A program made the translations under genes and the position numbers. From Orbilia blumenaviensis (taxonomy: Eukaryota > Ascomycota > Orbiliomycetes > Orbiliales > Orbiliaceae): a stretch of 64,000 bases of DNA. The stretch's first letter is position 1. Every line of letters begins with the position of its first letter. The notes under the pieces are model-generated. The model had not been told where the DNA came from and did not search any database. It was given only the letters and a program-made list of their open reading frames with translations. This document shows, one piece after another, positions 23,401 to 33,745 of this stretch. Location of the stretch: assembly GCA_036872755.1 (NCBI GenBank), contig JAVHNS010000001.1, forward strand, positions 3,038,001 to 3,102,000, read 5' to 3'.

Positions 23401-25348
23401 TGCACACCAGAGTTGCCCAAATCGTAAGCCCATGCATCAGAGCCGACTAGCCAGCTAGACTCCTTGTAGAATAGAGCTTGGTCATTGAGTAACTCTGAAG
23501 ATAGTTCGCTACCGTCTGTTTTGAGATGTGTAATCAGTTCATCTGCGATCTGTGGCCTCTTCTTAGTGTCATTTGCGGCGATGAGCCACTTGGCTAACCA
23601 ATCGTTAGGCACTGATGTAGCAAATACAGTAGATTTCGCCGCATCTGCGACTTTTTGCTGGAATTTATCTTTCTTTTCTAGTCTCGCTAGCAGGCTCCCG
23701 AAACCGTATTCTGGGCTTGTAGCAATGCTGGCAGAGATACCAGCTGTAGAGTTTTCAAGGGCGTTGGCAATATGTAGCCTCTCACCAAAGAGTTGGTTTA
23801 AAACCTTGAAATATGCGTTTTCGGTTGATGGGCGAGAGAGTTCGTAACCAGCTGCGGACTTTGCAGGGCCTTCTGGGAGACCGACATCAAGATTTTGAAT
23901 TGGTTTATCGAGCTTCAGGTTTTGAAGAACGCCTCTTAGCGCCAGCTTCAAGGTCGAAGGGCTGACATATCCGAGTTGATATCCAACAAGGGCCAAATCC
24001 CGCTTCGTCTCTGCATCACTGCCACGGATAGTAGACAGCAGATCCAAGAACAAAGGTCCCCATTTGGTGGTTCGTTTTTTGATCTGTTCTAGCACAGCAA
24101 CCTTCTTGACGGTCTTAGGGACGACATCCAAGAACCTTTGTCCTGTCCAGGGTCTGTATACCCTGGCGACGATAACACCAGTCTTCGCATAGTCCTCTGT
24201 AGAGGCAGCGGAGGCAATTGTCGTAGCTATTGACTTTGCCTTCGATCCAAACAAGAAAATAGCATTTTCAGCATATGTAGGTCCGTAGTATTCGAAAGGA
24301 CGGTAAGAACGCCCTGTGACCTGGCGGACGATCTCAAACCCAGCTGTGAGGTATTTGTAAACGTCTGCAGAGTTGACTGGACGGTAGGCTACTTCGCTCT
24401 CGCTTGTTACAGAATCTGTCCGCGAGAGATTCGAAGAAGCAGAGTCTCCATTAGAGAAACCATTTGTTGCTGTAGGGGACTGTGGTGGGCTTTTGACACC
24501 GTTGGAGGTGCCGTTGACGCCATTTGAAAGAGGGATAACCCGAGTTTGAGCTTGGACGCCGTCAGCGGCGTAGATGTTGGAAGCGTCGATGGTAGATGAT
24601 TGGTATGATCGAGCAGCGGCCCGATCGAGCATGCGGTCGAGCACACGACGGTCTTCTAGTGGAATTGGGTCGTCACGGCTGTTATCTGCTTCAAAGAAAT
24701 GTATAACCGCACGTCCAGACTTGACAGCTACACCGTGAGCTACGGCGGCCATATCTTGGGCTTCCTGCACGGAATCAGACCGGATAATTGTAAATCCTGA
24801 TTGCCGTACAGCAGCTATATCGGAGTAGTCTGGGAAAGATTGGGGAATGAGGGAGACATGTATCGTCAGAGGGTAATTTGCTAGCTTGTGGAGATGAGGA
24901 ATAGCAGGAATTAAGGTGGGCGAAACGGTAAGGATCGAGACAAGCTGCCCGCTTCGTAGGGGCTCGAAGGCGCTGAGGAATGGGTCAGCATTATGGCGAA
25001 CGACCGTTACCTATATCCACACAAACAAAAAAAAGATTAATATATATATAAAATTTTCAACGGAAGAGTTTAAGACTAGCAATCTAGCAATACCTCTGGT
25101 AGAGATTCCGAGTTTCCTGAGATAATTCCTGGAGTTGAGTTGGCGGATAATCTGTCCAGTTGCGACGAATATGGTGTTTTCTGTTTCAGCGACGGTTGCA
25201 CTGAAATGATGTGGTCGCTGCAAAGGTAAGCAATTCGGGCAACTGCACAGAGATGTATTAGCTTAAGGTATACAATGCACCGAAACAAGGAGGGAAGGTA
25301 CGCACCAGCAGCCTCAGCGCTCTCAAGGAGGTCCGGAGCAGGCGCCAT
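20467..25348 (-). CDS. MET5: Sulfite reductase (NADPH) hemoprotein beta subunit, 5 exons
   Basis: Exons in transcript order are 25348-25306, 25242-25094, 25010-21686, 21624-20582 and 20493-20467: 4587 nt, 1528 residues (yeast Met5 is 1442). The order is an N-terminal pyruvate:ferredoxin-oxidoreductase-like region, a flavodoxin domain (about 785-930, starting LTILFASDGGNAENLAKRL), then the sulfite reductase hemoprotein (about 990 to the end). The siroheme/4Fe-4S ligands are visible as CVAFPTC (about 1382) and CPNGC (about 1430). The enzyme reduces sulfite to sulfide with the MET10-type flavoprotein subunit, in cytosolic sulfate assimilation. Exon 1 is 43 nt and the final exon only 27 nt (VAEEDTEE), preceded by a GTGAGT intron. 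Without that intron the frame ends four codons later. Junction sequence PPHNDTDVYAHD agrees with the family. Confidence 0.92.
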
Positions 25349-26270
25349 CGTTTCTGCAACAGTGAGCCAAAATTAATACTAAATTCGAGGTATATAATTT
25401 ATGAGGTTCCTGCAAAGCAGATATATGCGCAAGAATAAAAGTAAAAGTAGCTCCGCAAACCAACTGGAATTAAATATCAATGGGAGGAAAGGGAAAAGAA
25501 TTATTCAGCGAGAAAAAAATGGCCACAGCTGATTGATTTTAAAGACACCAACGACACGGCCGACCCGATGACCTCTTACCCTTTGCAGGGAATAAATTTG
25601 TCGGGGAAGGGCGCCGGTGATGCTGTTCAATGGTGGGATGCGTCGGGTATCGATATGGTCGGCCCAGCTTTCCAAGCAACCCCTGCCAGAATTGTCATTG
25701 GCGAGTCTTTCATTGGCCGCCCTTCGATCACGCAATTCGAGCTACCTCTTCTTGGACCCGCCGAACCGGTGTTTTTGGCGGGCGGATGCCGTAATATGAT
25801 GCCCCGTAACGAGCTCCCCTGGCTGGCGCGATGGTGGGGGCGAAGCCACCATACTAGCCACCGTGGCAATGCAATACAGTTGCAGCGAATGCAATATGAG
25901 ATTGTGATATACTTACGGAAACTATCGAGACGTTAGTGGAGTATACATCGAAAGGGTGAGAGTTGTAATGTACCGGAAACCTTGGAACATATTGGGTATT
26001 GCGACGATCAGACGTCTTGATTTTCTTGAATGAAAATGGGGTGAAGTTCGAAGTTGAGAGGGAGCTTCAGGTGCAGAAGGGGAATGCCGTCGTAGGAGAG
26101 CTGTATTAAGCCGGCTCTCCACCGCCAAATGTAGAAATACCACAGCAACACCAATTTTCAAAACAGTTCAGTTTAAGTTAATTTCGGGGTGGCTGTAATG
26201 CATTCTTCACATTGTATCAAGTTCAGTTAGGCGATACAACTATAATCTTACAATATATGAGTTCAGACTA
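25349..26270. other. Divergent/upstream region of the sulfite reductase gene
   Basis: The stretch holds the promoter of the sulfite reductase gene and the 3' flank of the GT90 gene. It contains a more GC-rich island at about 25560-25870 that is open on both strands. The composition (WWGRSHH-like, Pro/Arg-rich) is not protein-like for a known family, so I do not annotate a gene. I did not find a clear Cys3/MetR consensus. Confidence 0.35.
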
Positions 26271-27851
26271 CTAGTTAAACAGCGCGGCATACTCAAGCAG
26301 TAGTCTATACGTATAAACCACCCCGTCCTCTTCCCTGACCCCCGTTCGAGACCACCAGTCCGCCTCCTCTGCAATTCTTCTTCCAATCTCGTCGCCCCTT
26401 TCCGTAGTAGCAAACCACTTCACAATATCAACTAACTCCTTCATCCCTAATTTTACTGGTATGTAATGCACCCAAGGGAACATTCTGTCGTCATGCCATT
26501 GCTGCATAGCCGTCGACTTGAAAACCACAGCTTTACTCCTCAGTAATCTATAATACCTCCCGCTCAGTCCATTTCCGTCCATGTCCATCAGGAAAGAAAA
26601 GTTATTCTCAGTCTCGTGGTCTGCTCTCTTAGGTTCCCCAAATTCCCGCCACTGTTGCTGTAATCCCTCTAGATCCCCGAAGTAAGTTGTAACTTTTGCG
26701 TCAATTAGATCCGGGTGCTCTTGACTCAGGCTCGCCAGCCTGATCCTATGCGACATAAGTGTATTCTTTGCATTATGCTCACCGCCGGTTGAACTTCCCC
26801 TCCAGTACAATTTCTTTGTTTTCCCAGCAAACTCTTTAATCCCATCATTTTGCATAAAGTTCGGATGCCAAGGACCCGAAGATGGGAGTAGCAAATCCTT
26901 AAACACGGACAACTTTGCGACGCTAAATATTGGTACAAGTTGTTTCGTTCCAGTCAGACTGGTAGGTGCATTAAAAAACCCGTGTGTTCCCTCGTACTCC
27001 GGGTGAGCGCAGACGTCTAACGCCTCTTTTGCGTCTTGAATTGTTGCAATATAGTTCTTCCTGTGACTGTTCCGCATTCTCCTGTCCTCCCATAATTTAC
27101 AATGCTCCACTAGGCCCGGCCACCACGGTTTTCCACTTGCCGTGAAAAACTCAATCTGTTTCGTTCGATTCTTCTCCTGGGGAAATACAAATGGCTCGTC
27201 CCACGTGTTGAAGTAAATATTTAGATCCGGTAATTCCTTCGCGAAATCCCAGTACAGCAGATGCCACAGGCCCCCTCCATGTTGTTGAAGATATCCATTT
27301 TGGAGTATAACTTCAGAGACCCGGTATGCATGGTCGTAATCCCTCAACTCTTTCATTCTCCGGAAGAGATCTGATTTTGACAAAGCGCGGTATGGAGCAA
27401 TCATTTCCTCAATTATGTCATAGTCGTCTATCACCAAAGATCCCTTGGACTTGGCGTAATTGAACCATTTATCAAATCCGGGGGGCGGAGAACGATGATA
27501 CCGTTTTTCGTAGTTTTTCACCGCATCGGCGTAGGTTCTTGATTGGCCATCAAGAAAAGCACGGTACGCTATGTATGAGTCGAGGAATAATTTTTCAAAC
27601 TCATGCAACTGTTTTGGGATTGTCCACGTCCTATGAGAGAAAAAATGGCCGCCATAGAGAACACGGTCGCCCCTGAGCTTTGGGATCCCAAGTTGTTTCG
27701 AGTGCGAAATGAATGCGAGTAGGGAGGTTGATACATCTGAATTTTTGTCGATTGTATTCAACACCAGGCTCAGGACCATAAGTGTCGCAACGACGGGGCC
27801 GACAAGAGCGTAATACCGCACGGGCAAGCGGATGGGTCGTAGCACATCCAT
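26271..27851 (-). CDS. GT90 (CAP10-type) glycosyltransferase, type II membrane protein
   Basis: An uninterrupted frame of 526 residues. A short basic N-terminus (RPIRLPVRYY) is followed by one hydrophobic anchor (about 15-33), so the enzyme should sit in the Golgi membrane with its catalytic domain in the lumen. The catalytic region carries the GT90 signature LYWRGSSTGGEH (about 346-357). It also has FNTWDEPFVFPQE, PFMQND-like substrate-side sequence, GNGLSGRYYRLLRSKAVVFKS and WVHYIPVK, all typical of CAP10/KTELC1-like xylosyl- and glucosyltransferases. In Cryptococcus, Cap10/Cxt1 relatives transfer beta-1,2-xylose to capsule glycans; in ascomycetes the acceptors are mostly unknown. Length is normal and no intron is needed. 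The substrate cannot be read from sequence. Confidence 0.9.
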   Translation of the reverse strand: MDVLRPIRLPVRYYALVGPVVATLMVLSLVLNTIDKNSDVSTSLLAFISHSKQLGIPKLRGDRVLYGGHFFSHRTWTIPKQLHEFEKLFLDSYIAYRAFLDGQSRTYADAVKNYEKRYHRSPPPGFDKWFNYAKSKGSLVIDDYDIIEEMIAPYRALSKSDLFRRMKELRDYDHAYRVSEVILQNGYLQQHGGGLWHLLYWDFAKELPDLNIYFNTWDEPFVFPQEKNRTKQIEFFTASGKPWWPGLVEHCKLWEDRRMRNSHRKNYIATIQDAKEALDVCAHPEYEGTHGFFNAPTSLTGTKQLVPIFSVAKLSVFKDLLLPSSGPWHPNFMQNDGIKEFAGKTKKLYWRGSSTGGEHNAKNTLMSHRIRLASLSQEHPDLIDAKVTTYFGDLEGLQQQWREFGEPKRADHETENNFSFLMDMDGNGLSGRYYRLLRSKAVVFKSTAMQQWHDDRMFPWVHYIPVKLGMKELVDIVKWFATTERGDEIGRRIAEEADWWSRTGVREEDGVVYTYRLLLEYAALFN

Positions 27852-28618
27852 TGCACATGCGCGTTAAGTTCTAGTCTTTCCGCTAGCTAAGATGGATAGA
27901 GTATATGGACGCTATAGGGCTATATATCTATCGCGGTAGGAGTTTGATATCATTAGCTGGCATAATACCTCGTGTGAACGAGATGGATAGTGTGGGTTGG
28001 CAGTTGCTCGTGTTACTAATAATATCGCGGTGGGTATTAGAGCTACATTTTTCAAGCGGAAATAGAGATTGATTATCAACTTGACTCCCAGTCTATGCAA
28101 GAGTATTATTGGTTTGAAATTCCAGAAAGTGATCGCTCGGCCACGAGGAGGACAACGCATTTTACAGCAAAATGCAACAGTTCTTCGTGGAAGATGAAGG
28201 TATACAGACTTCTCAGCGTGAGACGTCATAACATTGAAATGAAATATCCAGAATATGGTACATGTGCTATAGGAATTAAAATATGTTCTATGGGTACTTA
28301 TTTGCACAAGGAAGCCATGTAGGCAAGTTGGCCTATATATCAAAGTATTCACACAGAGGTTATTTTGCGAGCTACCATGAAAACTTATATCGTCTCATAC
28401 ATATCCCGCTCATATAATAGTCGCAAAAATGATGTAAATGCGCCTAAACCTCGTAACACCTTTTGCCATAGCTTAGCAGCGCATTCATAAAAGGGGGGTC
28501 GTGGGTCCCATTGTTATTGCCATTCCCCACCACTCGTTCATCTTTCTTGCACGCCGAAGCCGTTGATAAATAGCAATCTCGTATACGTACGATCTCAACT
28601 CTTCTAAAGTCTAAGAAA
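27852..28618. other. Divergent promoter region of the GT90 and GPI-protein genes
   Basis: AT-rich sequence between two divergently transcribed genes. I see no conserved frame. A C/T-rich patch just before 28619 is probably the 5' leader of the small GPI protein. Confidence 0.35.
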
Positions 28619-29137
28619 ATGCAGTTCAAATTTGCTACTCTTCCCCTGTTAGCCCTCGCGGCTGGTGTCCTAGCCCGTATGTCTCTTACCTCATAGCATT
28701 ACTCTATATGGTCCTTGATTTGACTAACCTGGCAAATTTGTAGAGGACTCTTCCACTACCACTACTACAGTCGCTGACACTAGCACCACTACGGCGACGT
28801 CGGATACTACGACCAGTACGGTCACTGATACCACGACCATGGCTTCTACGACAGACTCTACTCTTACCTCTGTCACTGTGACTTCAGCGTCCAGCACCAC
28901 TACCTGGACCGGTACTACAACTGAGACGTGCGCATGCACCACAGACACCACAGTTACTGATACCGCTATCCCTACTCCGTAAGTCCTGGGAAACAGAATA
29001 AGAATAGCTTATATACACATAGATGCTAATAAATGCTCTATAGGACATACACTGGCGACGGTGTAGTCAATAATGCTAATTGGCATAGCATTGTAGCTGC
29101 ATTTGGTGGTGTTGGATTACTTATGGCGGCTCTCTAG
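28619..29137 (+). CDS. Small Ser/Thr-rich GPI-anchored cell wall protein, 3 exons
   Basis: Exons 28619-28676, 28744-28978 and 29044-29137 give 128 residues with consistent phases. The N-terminus MQFKFATLPLLALAAGVLA is a signal peptide with a predicted cut before QDSS. The mature part is almost entirely Thr/Ser with Asp and Val (TTTTTVADTSTTT, SDTTTSTVTDTTT), and so heavily O-mannosylated if expressed. It has one CAC pair near TETCACTTD. The C-terminus is a small-residue omega region (NNAN) followed by a hydrophobic tail ending GVGLLMAAL, as in GPI anchor signals. The protein belongs to the broad group of fungal mucin-like wall proteins and has no enzymatic domain. It is short and low in complexity, so homology cannot be judged. 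It converges on the b561 gene. Confidence 0.72.
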
Positions 29138-29588
29138 GCTTTAAGCTTATATATGTGATACTTAAATTTGTATCCCTACCCCAGCGTCTTAGTAGTTCAT
29201 TTAGCTCGCATTCAAACCGAAATTGTTTTTTTTTTTTTTTTCTTTTCAAAAAAATATCATTTTCTTGTTTTGTATCGAGTTCGCTTCGATGGCTAGATTT
29301 AGAGGAGACAACAAATGCTCCCGCCTACATTCAGTATAAAAAAGCAACGAGGTTCTAGAATTCTTTTAATTTGTAAGCACCGGTGAACCGCGATACCTTC
29401 GGCGAACTCCCATGCGGCTAAGGGAAAAAGCGATCGAACACCTGTTATAAATTTTATGAAACCCAGAAGACCTATTACATAATATCCCCACCCGCACGCC
29501 GCGGAGAGAAAACACAAAAATGAGCACATGCATAAACCCATAAACCAATCCCAAACTCCCTGTATCAAATCGTCAATCACGCCATCGA
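29138..29588. other. Convergent 3' region
   Basis: 3' flanks of the GPI-protein gene (+) and the b561-like gene (-). There is a T-tract at about 29226-29240. Short frames on both strands (for example 29155-29358) are not supported. Confidence 0.35.
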
Positions 29589-30510
29589 TCACGGTTCAGC
29601 TGTAGGCATCAACCCCACAGTTTCTCTTGACTCCCCCGCGGGTTCCATATAATCCTTCTTCTGCTTATCCTTCTTTATGGTTTTCTCCACGGCTCTGGTT
29701 CTAAATATCCATTGTACCACTACCATCAAATACGTCAACCCCGCGAGCCCGGCAACAACTGAGTACGCAATTTCTCCTGCCCGAGTGTTTTCTGCCAGCA
29801 TAAGCCCGAGCCCGCCGTTGACGATGCCGAGGACTATAATGGTTCTGCCGTACCAGCGGTGCACAAAACCCCACCACGTAGATCGCTTGACCTTTTTGTA
29901 TCTGATATGGTGGATCAGGCCGATTATTGGCTGGATGACCAAACACGCCATAACAGCAAAGCCAATGATCGTATGCAAGTAATCCAGATATCGAACGTTA
30001 AGGCCGAGCCAAATACCTAGTCCCATCCCAGCAAATGCCATGGCTGTAGAGATAATTTGTGTGGCAGCGTGAATGTAGACATGATTTGGAGGTTTTAATA
30101 CCCGAATGAAGATAGCTCCTGTGGGGAAACCGATTGTGAAAGCGGTCGCCATTATTGTCCCGTGCGCAATACGGAAGTTGCGACGCTGAGCTGGTGTAGT
30201 TTTGATTGTGCGACGGCCGCCATGGCCTGGCTCGCCGGCTGCAGAGTCAGGGCCGTCTAAATTTTGACGTTTTACGATAGTTTCGGGGAGAGCATTGTGC
30301 ATATGAAGACTGGAAGGTGGTCCGGGTCCTAGGGTGGTTCGCTGCTGCAGGCTGGACTCGGGTGGAGCTGAACTAGCGAGGGCGCGGCAGGCTGCAAGCA
30401 GGCAGGTGTTAGCTTGTACTTCAACCGAACTATTTAATCCGATTTCCGATATTGAAAACTCAAAACTCACCAAATAAAAGGGCCAACGGATGGAGTATCG
30501 TGAATTTCAT
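29589..30510 (-). CDS. Cytochrome b561-like integral membrane protein, 2 exons
   Basis: Exons 30510-30471 and 30391-29589 give 280 residues. The start MKFTILHPLALLFA with ACRALA reads as a signal peptide, and the intron restores it. After a polar segment (about 20-85) five to six membrane helices follow. Candidate heme-ligand histidines lie in RIAHGTIM (about His90), YIHAATQ, YLHTIIGF and FVHRWYGR. The spacing of two His pairs in neighbouring helices is the b561/ferric-reductase pattern. No DOMON domain precedes it, unlike the larger fungal DOMON-b561 proteins. The tail is Lys-rich (KKDKQKKDY) and cytosolic. The likely role is transmembrane electron transfer, with donor and acceptor unknown. 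It is head-to-head with the F-box gene across 729 bp. Confidence 0.82.
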
Positions 30511-31239
30511 GATTGATGCTATTTTCCCCAGTGCTTAGCAAATGAGGAAGAGGAGGAGAGAAAAAGATGATACAATTATTCGGATTTCCCAGAGCCGTTA
30601 CCACTCCAAGATATAAGCTTCTTTATACAGTCAGCATCGGCTCGTTCAGCCGGCTGACAGCCAACAGTTCGCTAGCCAGCCCAGTTAGCTAGCTACGATT
30701 CGATAATGCACCCCGAGGCTTCAGCCACTCCGCCAAGCAAACCGTCGAAAATGCATTGAAGCTGCGATACAAATATTAGTAAAAGCAGCGAAGGGATTGG
30801 CCATAAGCACTGACGACGACAATTCGACGAGCTAAATTCGATTTCCGACTGGCGATGCGTCGGTGCGCAGGGGGCATATTTGTAATTCAGATCTTGGCTT
30901 CTCTGGTGCGACGATGTTGGTTGGAATATTTGTCATACTCGAATGAAAGAACAGATTTGGGATGCATGTACCCACCACCATGCCAGTAATCAATTTGTTT
31001 GTTCTGGTTGGATTCTTTGATTGTGACCGCAACTACATTGAATCGAATCGTGTGCAGTGCTAGCCCGTCCCATGTCTAGACATGTCTAGCGTTGTCGCAA
31101 ACATTAAACAGCTGTTAACAGCTACCTAATAGCTAACAGGAGTTTAGCCGGACGATAATAGGATATTTGCATCGCCTTCAAGATATCAAATCCTTTCGGA
31201 TATCTTTGAGCGCTCGGCGAGATAAGGCGCGTCTTGGTG
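30511..31239. promoter_or_regulatory. Divergent promoter region of b561-like and F-box genes
   Basis: Between two divergently transcribed start codons. It contains CAGCCGGCTG-type and GCTAGC-type palindromic words (about 30650-30710) and an imperfect repeat of CATGTCTAGA near 31071-31087. No known operator was recognised and no coding frame is supported. Confidence 0.4.
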
Positions 31240-32907
31240 ATGCCGCTAACCAACGTCTTCCGTAGGCTTTATTTGTCCGAATCTGAGGCAGCAGCCAGCG
31301 CCAATGCGCGGTCGCAGGTCGGCGTCATCGAGGGGGGCTTGAAGCAGGACTCTGCCCTCCTCAACCTGCCGATGGACATCCTCGTGCTATTTCTAAACTA
31401 TCTCCGGATGCGGGATCTAATCGCCTTGTCTCTAACCACAAAGAGACTTCGCTGGGTCTGTCCCGTCATTGCACCGCACGACAATGACCCTTCAAAGCCT
31501 CCAGGTGCCGATGGTATAGCTAGACCAACCTCTCGATTGGCCAAATTTCTGTTTGAAGGTCAAAGAAAGGGTGAAGCTCTCTGCTCCCGGCGGACTCACC
31601 AGCGGTTTCTCCCGCCCTCTAAAGATACACACGACAAGTGCCCTTATTGCGCCCATCCACTATGCCCTCCTTCATGCCCAACTGCTCTTATGCTTGATAC
31701 GCTGAATGGTATATTTTACCCAGCGCATCTCTATCGCACACACCAGGCCGTCTTCAGATACGCTGCTACTGCCATCCAAAGATTCTTTTCCGAAAAACTA
31801 TACAGTAATTCGCACGAGCCAACTCGGTATGTCAGCGAAGGCATACCATACAGAATTGTCTATTCAACAATATGGTGTGAGCATCACCGATGCCCCAGAG
31901 ACTTATTCTCTTCCCCACAGCATAGGAGTTCTATATTCAGCACCGGAATCCATAATTTCTTAAACGAGTATACACATACCCGTTCCGATGTTCAATGGAG
32001 GACTGCTACCACTTCTAAGGAACTGGGGCACTGGATACATGATCGCTGGCGTGCGGGATATAAACCAACTAGCCAGAATCTACCATGCAAAGCAGATTCA
32101 GATTACGAAGCTGCGTCAAATGCAGAACTGGGAATTCCAGTTCACGAAGCATACTTCTATGCTTCTGTGTGTCTTCACTGCTTTCACACCACTTCGCACC
32201 AAATGATTGGATCTTTACCAACCCCATTCGAGTACTCTTGCACCTGCGGGCATATAACTGGTAACCGCTGGTGTCCCCGATGTGGTGTCACCACCGTCAA
32301 ATTCACCAGAATCGAGGTGTTCGACCTCCCAACCGACCAGACAGAAATCATTAATACGTTCCCACCTCGTAAATATATCCTACCACGAGAAGGATTTTGG
32401 TTATTTCTAGCCATAGACCATGAAGTACGTCCATCCGCCAATCCGAGGGACCCAGAGCCGAGAAGGTTGTACCCCATAAACCGAGAAATGGCGGAAAAGT
32501 ACCTCGCGATAGTCCGTGGCTATACGATTCTTCCTCTTCCACCGCAGCCCAGAATCAAATTACAGGATCTACCATATCCGATTCTTCGCGAAATATACTT
32601 GTACCAAAACCCAGTGCATCCTTTGTACCCAGTATATAGAAAGTTTGAAGACTCTGGGTACTTCTTTCTTTGCGCAAGTTACTACTTCATCAAAGCAGCT
32701 TTTGGACTTGTAGGCCCCTTACAGTCGCTAGACTATTTGAAGGAGCCGTGGTATTTGATGTGCACCGGAAGGAAGGACGGATTTAATTTAACCGAAGTAT
32801 TCTGGAAGGGACAAATGGATGCTAAATTCCGGGAGAAACAGTGGAAGGATGCGAGGGTGGCGTGGTCGATGGGAATCGGACTGCGAGCTTTGCTGGACCA
32901 GAAGTAG
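31240..32907 (+). CDS. F-box protein with zinc-binding-like Cys clusters
   Basis: An intronless frame of 555 residues starting MPLTNVFRR; in-frame TTG and GTG codons just upstream are not counted as starts. An F-box lies at about 40-71 (LLNLPMDILVLFLNYLRMRD, then LIALSLTTKRLR), and would recruit Skp1 as the substrate receptor of an SCF ubiquitin ligase. Two Cys-rich stretches follow: CPYCAHPLCPPSC and, further on, SCTCGHITGNRWCPRCG. Their spacing looks metal-binding. The rest has no domain that I recognise. Similar F-box proteins with Cys pairs are numerous and lineage-specific in Pezizomycotina, and substrates are unknown. Codon composition matches its neighbours and there is no sign of decay, unlike the sequence immediately downstream. 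Confidence 0.8.
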   Translation: MPLTNVFRRLYLSESEAAASANARSQVGVIEGGLKQDSALLNLPMDILVLFLNYLRMRDLIALSLTTKRLRWVCPVIAPHDNDPSKPPGADGIARPTSRLAKFLFEGQRKGEALCSRRTHQRFLPPSKDTHDKCPYCAHPLCPPSCPTALMLDTLNGIFYPAHLYRTHQAVFRYAATAIQRFFSEKLYSNSHEPTRYVSEGIPYRIVYSTIWCEHHRCPRDLFSSPQHRSSIFSTGIHNFLNEYTHTRSDVQWRTATTSKELGHWIHDRWRAGYKPTSQNLPCKADSDYEAASNAELGIPVHEAYFYASVCLHCFHTTSHQMIGSLPTPFEYSCTCGHITGNRWCPRCGVTTVKFTRIEVFDLPTDQTEIINTFPPRKYILPREGFWLFLAIDHEVRPSANPRDPEPRRLYPINREMAEKYLAIVRGYTILPLPPQPRIKLQDLPYPILREIYLYQNPVHPLYPVYRKFEDSGYFFLCASYYFIKAAFGLVGPLQSLDYLKEPWYLMCTGRKDGFNLTEVFWKGQMDAKFREKQWKDARVAWSMGIGLRALLDQK

Positions 32908-33180
32908 CAGCCGATTGTACATACATACTTAGTTCCCTATGCACACTTACAAACATAACCGGTTAACCAAGTAAGTGTTCTCTAATTTCCCTTGGTTGCC
33001 TATATCCTATAATTATTTACGATTTGTCGTTCAGTCGAGTGGTCACAACTTGATTAATGGACTGAAATGGAACTGGGTAGCGGCATTTCGCCTACACAGC
33101 CGTCGTTCTACATAGCCAGAGTATATTTTTTCCATCCAGAAATAAATCCATTATAATTCTATCCGGGTAAAAAACTTACT

Positions 33181-33566
33181 TAATCAAAATATTCCAAGGT
33201 TTCATGAAATATATCACCATCTGTATCAACAGCGTCAAGAGTACCAGTTGGCAATGTAACCACATCACCAGCCCCACCCTCTAAAATAATCACCTCACTC
33301 TCTTCATCCTCAAGAACAGATATTCTGGAAGACCCCCCCGTTTTACCTAGGATTATTTCAAAGATCCTTCACCATTCGCCCCGTCGATCGAGGAGGAAAT
33401 GGGTAGCACATTTTGCAGTACTCCCTTTCTCAAGCCCCCGAGCTGCACCATCCGTCGGTGTGTAATCCCAAAAATCTCCATCATCTGCCCCAATCCCAGT
33501 AATTTCAACATCCTTAAAAAGTTCTATCATCCCAACAGATGATGGCCACCTAGAACAACATGCCAA
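33181..33566 (-). pseudogene. Interrupted reading frame of unknown family (one in-frame TGA)
   Basis: On the minus strand one frame runs from about 33566 to a TAA at 33181-33183 with a single TGA (33369-33371) inside. Upstream of the stop it reads SSVGMIELFKDVEITGIGAD and CATHFLLDRRGEW. Downstream it continues in the same frame as RIFEIILGK, ISVLEDEESEVIILEGGAGD and VVTLPTGTLDAVDTDG, ending LEYFD. Both halves have protein-like composition, so a premature stop in a former gene is the simplest reading. The ending has a cupin-like flavour (GDVVTLPTGTLHAV-type), but I cannot assign a family. A 26-nt GT-AG segment spanning the stop is too short for a normal intron. Confidence 0.5.
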
Positions 33567-33745
33567 TTTGATACTATTTCGACGGCCCGAATAACCACTG
33601 AAAAACTAATAACTTCGTTTTACAGGGCTATAGCAGAGCCCAAGGCACCTGTGAGGGCAGCTAGCTTAGCTAGGCTCTTATTAACCTGGCCTGCTGTTGT
33701 AATGATGGCTATTACTGAAGCTGTAATCGAAAGTGGATTGGCCAT
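33527..33745 (-). pseudogene. Relic of a fungal STAND/NLR-type N-terminal domain
   Basis: From ATG at 33745 the frame reads MANPLSITASVIAIITTAGQ then VNKSLAKLAALTGALGSAIAL. This is the hallmark start of fungal STAND (NLR-like) and ankyrin proteins, normally MADPLSI-ASVIAVITAAGQV-KTL followed by an LxALxNEVSDLRVVL block. A TAA stop follows at codon 42 (33622-33620), and the same frame then continues NEVISFSVVIRAVE. The block expected after the stop position is therefore present, which shows the stop broke a once-open frame. A TGA ends it at 33527. No NACHT or ankyrin region follows; the sequence downstream shifts frame into the unrelated-looking frame at 33566-33181. STAND proteins act in non-self recognition and programmed death, and high turnover of such genes is known. 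Confidence 0.7.

Noticed and set aside
25561..25936. Open frames on both strands in a GC-rich patch upstream of sulfite reductase
   Set aside because: Neither strand gives a domain or a plausible start context. Long frames in both directions are expected from the higher GC content.
20467..30510. Possible secondary-metabolite or sulfur-assimilation gene cluster
   Set aside because: Sulfite reductase, GT90, a GPI protein and a b561-like protein have no shared pathway; there is no backbone enzyme, transporter set or regulator.
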